64,000 nucleotides of DNA from Nitrospira sp. (GTDB taxonomy: Bacteria > Nitrospirota > Nitrospiria > Nitrospirales > Nitrospiraceae). Positions within the stretch are counted from its first letter, which is position 1; the number at the start of each line of letters is the position of its first letter. The notes under the pieces are model-generated. The model was not told where the DNA came from. It searched no databases and saw only the letters and a list, made by a program, of their open reading frames with translations. Of this stretch, positions 17,891-26,933 are shown in pieces. Location: NCBI GenBank assembly GCA_020697375.1, contig JAJFBJ010000006.1:1-64000 (forward strand), in the 5' to 3' direction. The position numbers and the translations under genes were made by a program.

Positions 17891-17928
17891 GATACTCCCG
17901 TCATACGCGGGGCACCGCTGGGAGTATC
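17891..17928 (+). promoter_or_regulatory. Leader stem-loop upstream of the TRL-like gene
   Basis: GATACTCCC (17891-17899) and GGGAGTATC (17920-17928) are perfectly complementary with a 20-base loop. The stem is at the very 5' end of the predicted transcript and 30 bases before the start codon. It could stabilise the mRNA; it has no T-tract, so it is not an obvious attenuator. Confidence 0.45.
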
Positions 17929-17958
17929 ATCAACCATAAACCTCGAGAGGGAGGCGGT

Positions 17959-18285
17959 ATGAAGAAGCTGACCGTTTTGTTTTCTTTGAGCCTGATCACT
18001 GCTGGGTATCTGAGCCTCACGGGCTGTCAGAACGTGGCGTCTCCGATGACGGGCATAATCTTCAACGAAACCAAATACGGCGATGTGGCGACGATTCACC
18101 CCAGCGCGACAAAGGAAGGCAAGGCCTGCGGTCAGTCCATACTGGGCTGGGTTGCGACCGGTGATGCGAGCATCTCGGCAGCAAAAGCAGCAGGCGGAAT
18201 CACCACGGTGGCCTCGGTCGATCACTACGCCAAGAACATCCTGGGGATCATCGGCGAATGGTGCACGATCGTGAAGGGCAGCTGA
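17959..18285 (+). CDS. TRL-like family lipoprotein
   Basis: A 108-residue protein with a signal peptide ending in the lipobox SLTGC (Cys 23). The mature part has the TRL-like signature: GIIFNETKYGD, then GKACGQSILGWVATGDASISAAK, and a C-terminal VDHYAKNILGI. The family is named for genes near tRNAs in some bacteria, but no tRNA is found here. SD GAGGGAGG precedes the ATG. It has a strong promoter (17852-17880), a leader hairpin and a good terminator (18311-18349), so it is a well-insulated single-gene unit, probably abundant. Function unknown. Confidence 0.87.
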   Translation: MKKLTVLFSLSLITAGYLSLTGCQNVASPMTGIIFNETKYGDVATIHPSATKEGKACGQSILGWVATGDASISAAKAAGGITTVASVDHYAKNILGIIGEWCTIVKGS

Positions 18286-18310
18286 TCTCCGGTACTATTC
18301 CTCTGAAACA

Positions 18311-18349
18311 GGGTCTTCGGGATCGTACCCCGAAGGCCCTTTTTCTTTT
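18311..18349 (+). terminator. Rho-independent terminator after the TRL-like gene
   Basis: GGGTCTTCGGG (18311-18321) pairs with CCCGAAGGCCC (18329-18339) with one G-U pair and a 7-base loop, followed directly by TTTTTCTTTT. Confidence 0.85.
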
Positions 18350-18389
18350 CTTCGGTCCTCTGTCCCCTCCATGCTACGGTGCGTCGAGT

Positions 18390-19022
18390 ATGCGTCTCCT
18401 CGCCGTCGTGATCATGCTCCTCATGTCACTCTCGAATCCGCCGTCATTGACAGGCGCCGAATTTGGCGACATCGACTTGAGCATCTACGTGCTTGGGAGT
18501 TGGCCGCGTGACCAGGGACTGTATAACCAGGGAACGACGGTGGATGCATCGCTCAAGCAAGGCATCGGCGCCGGTGTGAAGGTGGGACTCTTTCCTCAGC
18601 TGACGAAGAAAATCCTCGGTCTGGAGCTGGATTCGTTCGGGCATGGTGGAGCGCTTTCGTTTTCGAACAATCCAAGTGGGCACTATAACGGAACCGGCCG
18701 CTCGGATATATTGCTGCTCAACACGATGTTCAACCTGGTCTTGCGCTACCCGGGCGAGGTCGTGATTCCCTATGTCGGGATCGGGGCGGGCTGGTCGCAC
18801 GGCATCTTGCTGAATCCGAATATTCAGGGACGGGACGACAAGGATTTCGACTCCGCCCGCGCGTTCGGACACCAATACCTCGCGGGGATGCAGGCCATGG
18901 TCAGCCCGAAGGTGTTTGTCTTCGGAGAGTACCGATACTTTTCCGCGAACTATCATTGGGAAGGCTTGGCGGTGGATTTCCGCTCCCACTATGGGCTGTT
19001 CGGGATAGGATTACGCTTCTAG
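18390..19022 (+). CDS. Outer-membrane beta-barrel protein
   Basis: From the ATG at 18390 the product has 210 residues with a signal peptide (MRLLAVVIMLLMSLSNPPSL). The mature part shows alternating strands such as IPYVGIGAGWSHG and KVFVFGEYRYFSAN and ends in GIGLRF. The terminal Phe and the two-residue alternation fit an 8-strand OmpA/OmpW-like barrel. TACGGT at 18375-18380 may be a -10 element only nine bases before the start. It lies directly after the TRL terminator. Ligand or role unknown. Confidence 0.8.
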   Translation: MRLLAVVIMLLMSLSNPPSLTGAEFGDIDLSIYVLGSWPRDQGLYNQGTTVDASLKQGIGAGVKVGLFPQLTKKILGLELDSFGHGGALSFSNNPSGHYNGTGRSDILLLNTMFNLVLRYPGEVVIPYVGIGAGWSHGILLNPNIQGRDDKDFDSARAFGHQYLAGMQAMVSPKVFVFGEYRYFSANYHWEGLAVDFRSHYGLFGIGLRF

Positions 19023-19077
19023 CGAACATGGCTGCGCATAACGCTCGTCCGTACGGGACGCATTGAAGCATGTTCGC
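19022..19077. repeat. Inverted repeat following the barrel gene
   Basis: GCGAACATG (19022-19030) and CATGTTCGC (19069-19077) are perfect inverted repeats enclosing a smaller hairpin (CGTCC/GGACG). The left arm begins in the TAG stop codon. No T-tract follows, so it is a weak terminator candidate or a remnant of a palindromic element. Confidence 0.4.
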
Positions 19078-19101
19078 CGTCCATCGACGACATACCATGT
19101 C

Positions 19102-19863
19102 ATGAATCTGTTGGATCAATTCTTCGTCTACCATCCCTTTTCGTGGGAGCAGCGCGATTGGGCTGCGGTCAGCGGTCTCCCGTTGGAGGAAGTCTGGTTT
19201 CAGGCGGCGGATGGAGTGAAATTGTTCGGCTGGTATGCGGGACAGTCCGCCGACAGCGCGGTCCTGCTTTGGTGCCACGGCAATGCCGGCAATATGGTCC
19301 ATCGGCTGGAGAACCTCCGCGCCCTCTATCGGCTTGGTCATTCGATATTCCTTTTTGACTATCGGGGATATGGGCTGAGCCAAGGCCGACCCTCGGAGGA
19401 TGGACTCTATCGGGATGCCATCGGGGCCTATGACTATCTTGCGCGTACCCGCGCCATCAAGCCGGAACGCCTGGTGATGTTTGGACGCTCCTTGGGGGCT
19501 GCCGTGGCCGGAGAACTGGCCGTGCAACGGCCGGCTGCCGGCCTGCTGCTCGAATCCTGTTTTCCCTCCATCGAATCGGTGGCCCGCCACCACTATCTCG
19601 GGTTACCCCTTCACTGGCTGCTGGGAGCTTCGTTCCGATTGGAGAATCGGTTGCCGCACCTCTCGCTGCCTAAATTGTTCGTCCATGGTGATCGTGATGA
19701 CATCATCCCGCTCAAACTGGGGCGAGAGGCATTTTCCACGGCCAAGCCGCCGAAGGAGTTCTATGTCGTGCGCGGGGCCGACCACAACAATGTCCCGTCG
19801 GTCGGAGGGAAGGCCTACTTCGCTAAACTATCTGAGTTCATCAATTACGTACGCGGGCGATGA
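19102..19863 (+). CDS. Alpha/beta hydrolase (BEM46/YfhR-like serine hydrolase)
   Basis: From the ATG at 19102 (253 residues), which avoids the inverted repeat just upstream. The oxyanion segment LLWCHGNAGN, the DYRGYGLSQG loop, the nucleophile elbow GRSLGAA (Ser in GxSxG), the acid in HGDRDDIIP and the His in GADHNN form a complete catalytic set. The family includes BEM46/ABHD13-type esterases of unknown substrate. The N-terminal FFVYHP is common in this subgroup. The gene is separated from MlaA by 184 bases. Confidence 0.88.
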   Translation: MNLLDQFFVYHPFSWEQRDWAAVSGLPLEEVWFQAADGVKLFGWYAGQSADSAVLLWCHGNAGNMVHRLENLRALYRLGHSIFLFDYRGYGLSQGRPSEDGLYRDAIGAYDYLARTRAIKPERLVMFGRSLGAAVAGELAVQRPAAGLLLESCFPSIESVARHHYLGLPLHWLLGASFRLENRLPHLSLPKLFVHGDRDDIIPLKLGREAFSTAKPPKEFYVVRGADHNNVPSVGGKAYFAKLSEFINYVRGR

Positions 19864-20047
19864 GCCTCGCGAGTCCTGGCGCCTTCTACGTTTTTTCTGT
19901 TCAGCCCCATTTCCATTGGTAAGATGCGCTACGTAAGGTCGGACTTGGGTAGCCGATGAGATTGTCTGGCGGGCGTGCGGACATTCTGGTACAGTGCGTC
20001 CGTTTGCTGCAGGGTTCGAGTGTCGTCGTGGCATGCGATAACGGTCG

Positions 20048-21049
20048 ATGAATCCTGGACGAGGAGGAATGGTGCATCGGAATGCTGTGAGTGAAAGATG
20101 GTTGATTGGAGTTGCATATGCCGTCGGTGTGATGCTGCTGGTCGGCTGTGCCGGCGGGCCTTCTCAAACAAGACCTGATTCCGATGCCATGTCCGAGTCC
20201 GGCGCGGGACCGGCTCATCTGAAAGCCGGAACTGAGCGGGCATCGGCAAAAGACATACGACCGAAGCCTTCGGCTCCGCTCCTGATAGCGAACAGGAAGG
20301 TCGCGGCAACCTCCGTGGAACCGGCCGACGACCTTGCCGATGATCCCTTTTACGATCCCTTTGCGAGGAATGATGAGCCTGCGGGGGGAGAAGAGTACGA
20401 CCCTTGGGAACCGGTCAACACGAAGGTTTTCGAGTTCAATCGGCAAGTGGACCGTTGGGTCCTGAAGCCGGTCGCGCAGGGTTATGATTTTGTCGTGCCG
20501 AATCCGATTCAAATCGGCATCAGCAATGTATTCTCCAACATGCGTTTCCCGTCGCGATTCATCAACAATCTTGCGCAGGGGAAATTGACCGGCGCCGGCA
20601 CGGAAGTCGGGCGGTTTCTGCTGAACAGCACGTTCGGGCTCGGCGGTCTGGTCGATGTGGCGAGGCACATGAGCATCACGACGCCGGTAGAAGATACCGG
20701 ACAGACTCTCGGGTATTACGGGGTGAAGCCGGGACCATACCTCGTGTTGCCCTTCCTGCCGCCGTTCACATTGAGAGATTTTGTCGGATATCTCGGAGAC
20801 ATCGCCTTGAACCCTATCAACTGGATGGTCTTTCCCATCATCGAAGTGGAGGGCATTCCTTCGCTGGTTGCCCATTCGGATCGGACGACATCCTCCTTCG
20901 CTCAGATCGGCATGCGGGTCGGTGAGGTGGTGAACGAGCGCTCGTTGAATCTGGAGAAGTTTCAGGGGGTGGAGGAAGCGATGCTCGATCTCTATACGGC
21001 GGTTAAGAACGCCTACATTCAAGGACGTCGGAACGCGATCAGGGAGTGA
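20048..21049 (+). CDS. mlaA: MlaA/VacJ lipoprotein (phospholipid transport)
   Basis: A lipoprotein with the lipobox LVGC, a low-complexity stretch of about 80 residues, then the MlaA domain: YDPWEPVNTKVFEFN, FVVPNPIQIGISNVFSNM, RFINNLAQGK, FGLGGLVDVA and PVEDTGQTLGYYGVKPGPYLVLP. MlaA sits in the outer membrane and removes misplaced phospholipid from the outer leaflet, passing it to MlaC. No mlaBCDEF genes are in the window, so it is encoded apart from them. A second start at 20069, right after GAGGAGGA, is possible. Its stop is four bases from that of kbl (convergent). Confidence 0.9.
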   Translation: MNPGRGGMVHRNAVSERWLIGVAYAVGVMLLVGCAGGPSQTRPDSDAMSESGAGPAHLKAGTERASAKDIRPKPSAPLLIANRKVAATSVEPADDLADDPFYDPFARNDEPAGGEEYDPWEPVNTKVFEFNRQVDRWVLKPVAQGYDFVVPNPIQIGISNVFSNMRFPSRFINNLAQGKLTGAGTEVGRFLLNSTFGLGGLVDVARHMSITTPVEDTGQTLGYYGVKPGPYLVLPFLPPFTLRDFVGYLGDIALNPINWMVFPIIEVEGIPSLVAHSDRTTSSFAQIGMRVGEVVNERSLNLEKFQGVEEAMLDLYTAVKNAYIQGRRNAIRE

Positions 21050-21053
21050 TCGA

Positions 21054-22244
21054 TTATGAAATCACCTTGAGTTCACGGCCGACTTTGGAAAATGCGGCGA
21101 CAGCCTGTTCGAGTTGGGCGCTGGTATGGGCGGCAGACAACTGCAGGCGGATGCGGGCCTGTCCTTTCGGCACCACCGGGTAACTGAATCCCACCACGTA
21201 GATTCCTTCCTGCAGCAGACGGTCTGCCATCCGCGTCGCCAGCTCGGCTTCACCCAGCATGATCGGAATGATGGGATGGTGGCCGGGAACGAGGGTGAAT
21301 CCGAGGGAGGTAAGCCGGCCCCGGAACCATCGGGCCTGGTCCAGTAAGCCGGCGCGCAAGCCGTCACCCTGCGCCACCAATGTAATCGCCTTCAGCGCCG
21401 CTGCCGCAATAACCGGCGGCAGGCTATTGGAAAAAAGATAGGGCCGCGACCGCTGCCGCAACAATTCGATCAGTTCTTTTCGTCCGGTGGTAAACCCACC
21501 GGTCGCGCCGCCGAGTGCCTTCCCCAGAGTGCTGGTGACGAGATCGATCCGCTCGGCCACGCCGAAATGGTCGGGCGTGCCTCGCCCCTGTGTTCCCAAC
21601 ACTCCGGTTGCATGGCTATCGTCTACGACGACCGCGGCATCGTACCGCTCGGCCAACTCCACGATGCGGTCTAATTTCGCGAGATCTCCGTCCATCGAAA
21701 AGACGCCGTCGGTTACAATCATCCGCGCACGGCTCGATGCCGATTCAGCCAGCCTTGCTTCAAGCTCGTCCATGTCGGCATGGGCATAGCGCAGGCGGGT
21801 GGCTTTACAGAGCCGGATGCCGTCTATCAGACTGGCATGGTTCAAGGCGTCGCTGATAATACTGTCCCGTTCGTCGAGCAACGTTTCGAACAGCCCGCCG
21901 TTCGCATCGAAACAGGAACTGTAGAGAATGGTGTCGGCCGTGCCCAGCCAGGCGCTGATGGCCTGTTCGAGCTGTTTATGCAGCCGGTGGGTCCCGCAAA
22001 TGAACCGGACGGATGCCATGCCATATCCGTATTCTGCGAGACCTTCGACGGCCGCCTTCGTGACTTCCGGATGATTGGCCAAACCCAGATAATTGTTCGC
22101 GCAGAGATTGACGGCTGGTCCCTCCGCCACACGAATGGCGCTGTCCTGCGGAGATAGAATCTCGCGCTCCGTTTTGTAAAGGCCGGCTGCGCGGATGTCA
22201 GCCAGTTGCTGATCAACCGCATGCTTCAGTGTGAAATAGGCCAT
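21054..22244 (-). CDS. kbl: 2-amino-3-ketobutyrate CoA ligase (glycine C-acetyltransferase)
   Basis: A full-length 396-residue PLP enzyme of the alpha-oxoamine synthase family. The PLP lysine is K242 in [22 protein letters not shown] and [12 protein letters not shown] are also diagnostic. It cleaves 2-amino-3-ketobutyrate with CoA to glycine and acetyl-CoA. The neighbour upstream (tdh, 77 bases away, same strand) makes that substrate from threonine, so the two form the threonine degradation operon in the order tdh-kbl. Confidence 0.94.
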   Translation of the reverse strand: MAYFTLKHAVDQQLADIRAAGLYKTEREILSPQDSAIRVAEGPAVNLCANNYLGLANHPEVTKAAVEGLAEYGYGMASVRFICGTHRLHKQLEQAISAWLGTADTILYSSCFDANGGLFETLLDERDSIISDALNHASLIDGIRLCKATRLRYAHADMDELEARLAESASSRARMIVTDGVFSMDGDLAKLDRIVELAERYDAAVVVDDSHATGVLGTQGRGTPDHFGVAERIDLVTSTLGKALGGATGGFTTGRKELIELLRQRSRPYLFSNSLPPVIAAAALKAITLVAQGDGLRAGLLDQARWFRGRLTSLGFTLVPGHHPIIPIMLGEAELATRMADRLLQEGIYVVGFSYPVVPKGQARIRLQLSAAHTSAQLEQAVAAFSKVGRELKVIS

Positions 22245-22321
22245 ACCAACCAGTTAGGGGTGAAACGTGAAGCCTGAAGAAAACCAGCGGACGGCGCGAG
22301 AAGAGAGCAACCTCAATCCCC

Positions 22322-23356
22322 TCACGGGAACATAACTACTTTGCCGCATTGACCGGAATTGATCAAATCAAAACCGCGAGCGAAATCCTTCAACGGAAAC
22401 GTATGCGTGATGACAGGACGAATGTTCAGACCGGCCTTGAACAACCCTCCGAGACGATACCAGGTGCTGAAAAGCCGGCGGCCCGTAATGCCGTACACGC
22501 GGATTCCCTTGAAGATGACGTCATTGGCGAGGTCGCAGGTGACCGGTCCGGTGGGAATGCCGAATAGCGTGACGCGGCCGCCGTTCTTGACCGAGTGGAA
22601 CGCATGGTGCAGCGCCGCCGGGTGCCCGGACATTTCCAGTGAGGCATCGACGCCTTCACCCGCCGTGATATCACGAATGGCGGCGGCGACGGCCTCAGGA
22701 GAATCCGCCTTGGCATTCAGCACATGATCGACTCCCACTTGTTTGGCCAGACCGAGGCGATAGTCGCTCACGTCAGTGGCGATAATCGTGGCGGCGCCGG
22801 CGGTACGGGCCACCGCGGCGGCGAAGAGACCGGTGGGGCCGCAGCCGGTGATCAGAACGGTATGGCCGGTCAAATCTTCGACGAGGGCCGCATCGACGGC
22901 GTTGCCCAAAGGCTCTTGCACGGATGCCAGCTCCGGCGGGATATCTTGCGAGGTTTTCCAGAGTACCGTTTCAGGAAGCCGCACATAGTCGGCAAATGAT
23001 CCATCCAGGTCGACTCCGAGAATGCGGTAATTTTTGCAGACGTGGGCTTGGCCCGTTCGGCATTGAAAACAGGCGCCGCAGGTCAGGTGTGATTCGGCCG
23101 CAACATAGTCTCCCACTCGCACGAGCGTGACATCCGCGCCGACGGCGACCACCTCGCCGCACATTTCATGCCCGATTGTTCGAGGAGGGTGAACACGACT
23201 GTGGGCCCAGGCATCCCAATTATAGATATGGGCATCGGTTCCACAGAGCGAAGTGGCTGTAACCCGGATCACCGCATCGGATGGCCCCGGAGCGGGGTCG
23301 GGACGATCAGTGTACGTCAAGCCGGGTTCGGCGGAGGTTTTGACGAGCGCACGCAT
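22322..23356 (-). CDS. tdh: L-threonine 3-dehydrogenase
   Basis: A 344-residue zinc-dependent medium-chain dehydrogenase. The start at 23356 (MRALVKTSAEPG) gives the usual length. Catalytic zinc ligands are C38 (SLCGTDAH) and H63-E64 (GHEM); the structural zinc cysteines are in CGACFQCRTGQAHVC; the NAD-binding loop is ITGCGPTGLFAAA. It oxidises L-threonine to 2-amino-3-ketobutyrate with NAD+, feeding Kbl encoded just downstream. The divergent TonB-like gene starts 157 bases away. Confidence 0.93.
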   Translation of the reverse strand: MRALVKTSAEPGLTYTDRPDPAPGPSDAVIRVTATSLCGTDAHIYNWDAWAHSRVHPPRTIGHEMCGEVVAVGADVTLVRVGDYVAAESHLTCGACFQCRTGQAHVCKNYRILGVDLDGSFADYVRLPETVLWKTSQDIPPELASVQEPLGNAVDAALVEDLTGHTVLITGCGPTGLFAAAVARTAGAATIIATDVSDYRLGLAKQVGVDHVLNAKADSPEAVAAAIRDITAGEGVDASLEMSGHPAALHHAFHSVKNGGRVTLFGIPTGPVTCDLANDVIFKGIRVYGITGRRLFSTWYRLGGLFKAGLNIRPVITHTFPLKDFARGFDLINSGQCGKVVMFP

Positions 23357-23477
23357 GGCCCCATTATAACAAGATGGGGACAAATGCCCAGCCGAAGCGA
23401 GAACTCGTCTTCATTGACTGCAATTGTTTCCTGCTCCATTGGGGCGACTCGCAGCATGGCTTTCGCCAAAAAACGGG

Positions 23478-23506
23478 TTGAACTGGGTAGGGCGCCTGGG
23501 TAGGAT
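23478..23506 (+). promoter_or_regulatory. Putative promoter placing the start point at the ATG of the TonB-like gene
   Basis: TTGAAC (23478-23483), 17 bases, TAGGAT (23501-23506). The ATG begins seven bases after the -10, about where transcription would start, so the mRNA may be leaderless. The AGGA inside TAGGAT could instead be a Shine-Dalgarno with 7-base spacing. Confidence 0.4.
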
Positions 23507-23512
23507 GCGGCG

Positions 23513-24523
23513 ATGCCACGTCGCTTCTACAAGACTCGGTGCTGCTGTATGGCGGCGCTGGGGCTAGCCCTATGCCTATCTGCTGCAACTGTGCCGGCAG
23601 GTCCCGTGCCCGCCTCGCCGGCCGCTCAAAAACGCTGGGCGCAATTCGAACTGGTCAGCGCCGAGACTGATGGATCCGTGCAGGTAGGGAAAGATGTCGT
23701 GCTCAGTATCACGCTCGGTGGAATGGCGGCCGGGGCGGAATCAGTCATGGCAATCATCGAATCCCCCGGCTTCCAAAGCCAGACCGTGTCGCTGAGCGAG
23801 GAATCGACGCCCGTGGTCTATCAGGGGACGGCGATCCTGGAGCCCAACTCGGTCTCGAAGAGCCTGACGACCGTGCATCCGAAAGCCGTGCGAATTCGAA
23901 TCACTTTCGCCCGCGCAAAAAAGTCAGGACTCGAGGAATTCTTGAAACGCGACCTCTACATCACTTTGGGTGACAGGACGCCTGAAGAGGACGAGACCAA
24001 AACGGTTCCAGGGCCGCTTGTCGAAAGTCCCGACAGCGATCCTGAAGCCGTACAGAAAGCGACGGAACAGGTGATGGCCGTCAATGCGACGATTGCGGAA
24101 GAAGATCTCCTGCCGTTACCTCCGCCCGGAGAATCAAAAGCCTATTGGAAGCAAGTGAGCGAGTTGATCAGCCGGAACTGGAGCCGGCAAGTCCGCTCCA
24201 TCCGCCGTTCCCCCACCAGTGAAACCGTGCGTGTGCAATTCAAAATGTATGCGAGCGGTGTGGCGCAGTTGATTCAATTGGAAAAGAGTTCCGGCGCGCG
24301 GGACATCAACGACGCCGGATTGCAAACGATCATTCACGCCCATCCCTTCCCTCCGATTCCGCCTGATGTGGGGGGAGAAGTCGTCGATGTGCATGTGCGC
24401 ATGCGCACCGGCGCCAAGGTCGCGGCCCGCGATGTGCAAATGACGGTGGATAAAAAACCGTCGAAACCAGTAGCCTCCCCACCGAAAGACAAAACCGCTG
24501 AAAGCGGTTCTACGAAGGAGTAA
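23513..24523 (+). CDS. TonB C-terminal-like periplasmic protein
   Basis: A 336-residue protein with a signal peptide (about residues 1-29). Residues 40-150 form a beta-rich domain, then a charged linker follows. The segment at about 205-300 resembles a TonB C-terminal domain (YWKQVSELISRNW, VRVQFKMYASGVAQLIQLEKSSG, HPFPPIP). The tail is Lys/Pro-rich. Unlike classical TonB it lacks an uncleaved N-terminal anchor and a Pro-rich spanning region before the domain. No ExbB/ExbD genes are near. The YceI gene follows after two bases, so they are co-transcribed. Confidence 0.8.
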   Translation: MPRRFYKTRCCCMAALGLALCLSAATVPAGPVPASPAAQKRWAQFELVSAETDGSVQVGKDVVLSITLGGMAAGAESVMAIIESPGFQSQTVSLSEESTPVVYQGTAILEPNSVSKSLTTVHPKAVRIRITFARAKKSGLEEFLKRDLYITLGDRTPEEDETKTVPGPLVESPDSDPEAVQKATEQVMAVNATIAEEDLLPLPPPGESKAYWKQVSELISRNWSRQVRSIRRSPTSETVRVQFKMYASGVAQLIQLEKSSGARDINDAGLQTIIHAHPFPPIPPDVGGEVVDVHVRMRTGAKVAARDVQMTVDKKPSKPVASPPKDKTAESGSTKE

Positions 24524-24525
24524 AT

Positions 24526-25137
24526 ATGATCAATCGAATAGGTCGTGCGGCAGTCATGTTGTGTCTAGGAGCGGCTGTGCTGTTCGGTGCAGTTGCAGGA
24601 CATGCCGAAATGGCGAGGTATGATGTCGATTTGGAACATTCGATCGTGGGGTTCACGGTGTCACATATGGTGATTTCGAAAACCACCGGGCGCTTCAAGG
24701 ACTATGGCGGGTTTATCGAAATGGATCCGGAGGCCGGTACGGTGAAGGCGATCGAGGCCACGATCAAGACGGCATCGGTGGATACCAATCATGAAAAGCG
24801 CGACGCCCATCTGCGCACCCCCGATTTTTTTGAGGTCGAGAAGTATCCGACCATGACGTTTAAAATGAAAAGCTATAAGAAAACCGGCGGAGGTTACAGC
24901 GCAGTGGGCGACCTGACCTTGCGTGGCGTGACGAAAGAAATTACGCTGGTGGGCGATTTAAACGGAGTGACCAAGGATCCCTGGGGCAATACCCGGGCGG
25001 GATTCACGGCCGAAGGCAAAGTAAATCGGAAAGACTTCGGCATGGTGTGGAACAAAGGGCTCGACGGCGGCGGGCTCATCGTCGGGGACGAGGTCTCCAT
25101 TAAGCTGGAGATCGAGTGCATTAAAGCAAAACCGTAG
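24526..25137 (+). CDS. YceI-family periplasmic protein
   Basis: A 203-residue protein with a signal peptide ending in GHA. The mature lipocalin-like barrel has every family landmark: YDVDLEHSIVGFTVSHM, KTTGRFKDYGGFIEMD, ASVDTNHEKRDAHLRTPDFF, KYPTMTFKMKS and FGMVWNKGLDGGG. YceI proteins bind long isoprenoid chains such as polyisoprenoid lipids or quinone-like molecules in the periplasm. SD AAGGAG lies before the ATG, and only two bases separate it from the TonB-like gene. Confidence 0.92.
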   Translation: MINRIGRAAVMLCLGAAVLFGAVAGHAEMARYDVDLEHSIVGFTVSHMVISKTTGRFKDYGGFIEMDPEAGTVKAIEATIKTASVDTNHEKRDAHLRTPDFFEVEKYPTMTFKMKSYKKTGGGYSAVGDLTLRGVTKEITLVGDLNGVTKDPWGNTRAGFTAEGKVNRKDFGMVWNKGLDGGGLIVGDEVSIKLEIECIKAKP

Positions 25138-25324
25138 AGTTGCTCTCCTCTTTGGGTCCATTGGTCTGCCCGGGGACCCTGCCGGGGAGATTAATGTGGC
25201 AGCGGCGCAACGCCGGGGAGGAGTGATCGAGGTACGGCCGTTCATGGTTGAAGGCGAGCGATGGGAGAAGCTGCATGAACAAGAGCGCTGGAAAACTCAG
25301 GCCTCATCCCGGTAGGATGGCCGG

Positions 25325-25921
25325 ATGTCTTATCGCCGGCTGTTAGGACTGATAACGGCTCTCTGGAGCCTTGGCGCAATCGAGGCCGGGGCCCTGGAAT
25401 TCACCGCCGATCAGGTGACCAAAATCAATGGCCGCACGCAAAAAGCCAACATTTATTACCGGGACGACATGTGGCGGATCGAACACCACTCGATGGGACC
25501 GGTCAACGTCAGCATCGTGCGCAAAGATAAGAATCTGGTCTGGTTATTGTTGTCGCGAATGAGGCATTTCAAGACCCTTCCGTACAGTTCAGCGCAGGAT
25601 CTGAAGGTATTCGAGAAATTGGAGGGAGAGGTCTCACGCGAAGAAATCGGGACAGAAACGCGAGAGGGGCATCCGACGATTCTCTATGAGGTCACGGTGA
25701 AGCAGGGAGAACGGACGGAGGTCTACTACCAGTGGTTTGCCACCGATATCAACTTCCCGATGAAACTAGCCAGGAAAGACGGAAGCTGGATCGTCGAGTA
25801 TCAGCATGTCAGGATGCGCCCCGTCATCGATTATCTCTTTCAATTGCCTCTGAACTTCGAGCCACTGGAAGAGTTCGATACAGTGCCGGTTGACCCGAAA
25901 TCGGACAAGCAGCCGATGTGA
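25325..25921 (+). CDS. Secreted protein of unknown function (DUF4412-like)
   Basis: A 198-residue protein with a signal peptide (ending IEAGA). The mature part is a beta-rich domain with FTADQVTKINGRTQKANIYY, the VSIVRKDKNLVWLL strand and HPTILYEVTV, which resembles DUF4412/LolA-like periplasmic folds. TAGGAT at 25313-25318 stands six bases before the ATG, the same geometry as at 23513. The SUMF1-fold gene follows after 28 bases, so the two are probably one unit. No catalytic residues are evident. Confidence 0.75.
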   Translation: MSYRRLLGLITALWSLGAIEAGALEFTADQVTKINGRTQKANIYYRDDMWRIEHHSMGPVNVSIVRKDKNLVWLLLSRMRHFKTLPYSSAQDLKVFEKLEGEVSREEIGTETREGHPTILYEVTVKQGERTEVYYQWFATDINFPMKLARKDGSWIVEYQHVRMRPVIDYLFQLPLNFEPLEEFDTVPVDPKSDKQPM

Positions 25922-25949
25922 TGTCTGACCCACTACAAGGAGGAGTTCA

Positions 25950-26876
25950 TTGCAAAAGGTTGGAGTGACCGCATGGGCTACGGTTTGTGGGATCTTAGGA
26001 TTGACGGGCGCACTGTATGCGTTGGACGTTGCCGATGTAACCCGGGAATGGACGCCGGAAGGAAAAAAACTGGCAGCTGAACGGGTCAAGCTACCGGCCC
26101 ATGACGAGATGGTCCTTGTTCCTGCCGGTGAATTCCTCATGGGAAGCGATAAGAAAGTCGATAAGAATTCCTATTTGGCCGAATTCCCGCAGCGGAAAGT
26201 GTATCTGGATTCCTATGAAATCGACAAATACGAAGTCACTACCGTACAGTTCTTAAAGTTCGTGTTGGCCACCAATCGCGACCCCTTGATCGATTGGCAG
26301 TACGACGGTGGGAATTTTCAGGAGACGATGGTCAGCCACCCCGTCATGCATGTCTCGTGGTACGACGCGGACGCCTATTGCACCTGGGCAGGCAAGAGAT
26401 TGCCGAGCGAAGCGGAGTGGGAAAAGGCCGCGCGAGGTCAAGATGGCCGCATCTATCCCTGGGGCAATCAAATGGCGGGTCTTTCTCGGTCGAACTTCGG
26501 CCGGACCGGACTCTCGGGCCCGGTGCGGGATCGCCCGGAGCGGCTATTGCTGTACCCCCCGATCATTTCCGTCGACAAGTACGACAATGCGATCAGCCCC
26601 TATGGTGTATTTCAGATGGCGGGAAATGTCGCCGAGTGGATAGCGGATTGGTTCGATCCTAAATACTATGCCGGCGCCCCGAATAAGAACCCCAAGGGGC
26701 CTCAAACCGGCACGCAGAAAGGTTTTCGCGGCGGCGGTTGGATCGACAGCACCCCGACCGTGCGTGTCGCTCAGCGCAATGGGACTGATCCCCACACCAA
26801 GATGAACTGGATGGGCTTCCGTTGCGCGCGGGACGTGCAGGACGAAACGGCAGTGCAGGCAGCCGACAGTAAGTAA
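25950..26876 (+). CDS. SUMF1/FGE-fold protein lacking the catalytic cysteines (copy 1)
   Basis: It starts at a TTG preceded by AAGGAGGAG. After a signal peptide (about 1-26) comes a full formylglycine-generating-enzyme fold: LVPAGEFLMGSDKKVD, DKYEVTTVQFLKF, WYDADAYCTWAGKRLPSEAE, GNVAEWIADW, RGGGWID and WMGFRCAR. The two Cys that make true FGE active (RGGS..C....C) are absent, so it should not convert Cys to formylglycine. Such relatives act in other roles, often as binding or ligand domains. It is paralogous to the convergent gene at 28198-29049. Confidence 0.88.
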   Translation: MQKVGVTAWATVCGILGLTGALYALDVADVTREWTPEGKKLAAERVKLPAHDEMVLVPAGEFLMGSDKKVDKNSYLAEFPQRKVYLDSYEIDKYEVTTVQFLKFVLATNRDPLIDWQYDGGNFQETMVSHPVMHVSWYDADAYCTWAGKRLPSEAEWEKAARGQDGRIYPWGNQMAGLSRSNFGRTGLSGPVRDRPERLLLYPPIISVDKYDNAISPYGVFQMAGNVAEWIADWFDPKYYAGAPNKNPKGPQTGTQKGFRGGGWIDSTPTVRVAQRNGTDPHTKMNWMGFRCARDVQDETAVQAADSK

Positions 26877-26887
26877 TCATGTGGCAG

Positions 26888-26921
26888 AGCCGATTCACGC
26901 GTTCAGGTCAGAGCATCGGCT
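26888..26921. terminator. Inverted repeat between convergent SUMF1-fold and hemD genes
   Basis: AGCCGAT (26888-26894) and ATCGGCT (26915-26921) are perfect 7-bp arms with a 20-base loop in the 57-base gap between converging genes. No T-tract, so only a weak candidate for a bidirectional terminator. Confidence 0.3.
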
Positions 26922-26933
26922 GACTCCAAGGTC

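Noticed and set aside
17693..18300. A tRNA next to the TRL-like gene
   Set aside because: The family name suggests a tRNA locus, but I see no cloverleaf or T-loop GGTTCRA sequence in the flanks.
19901..21022. A 373-codon minus-strand frame opposite mlaA
   Set aside because: Antisense shadow; the plus-strand product is an unmistakable MlaA.
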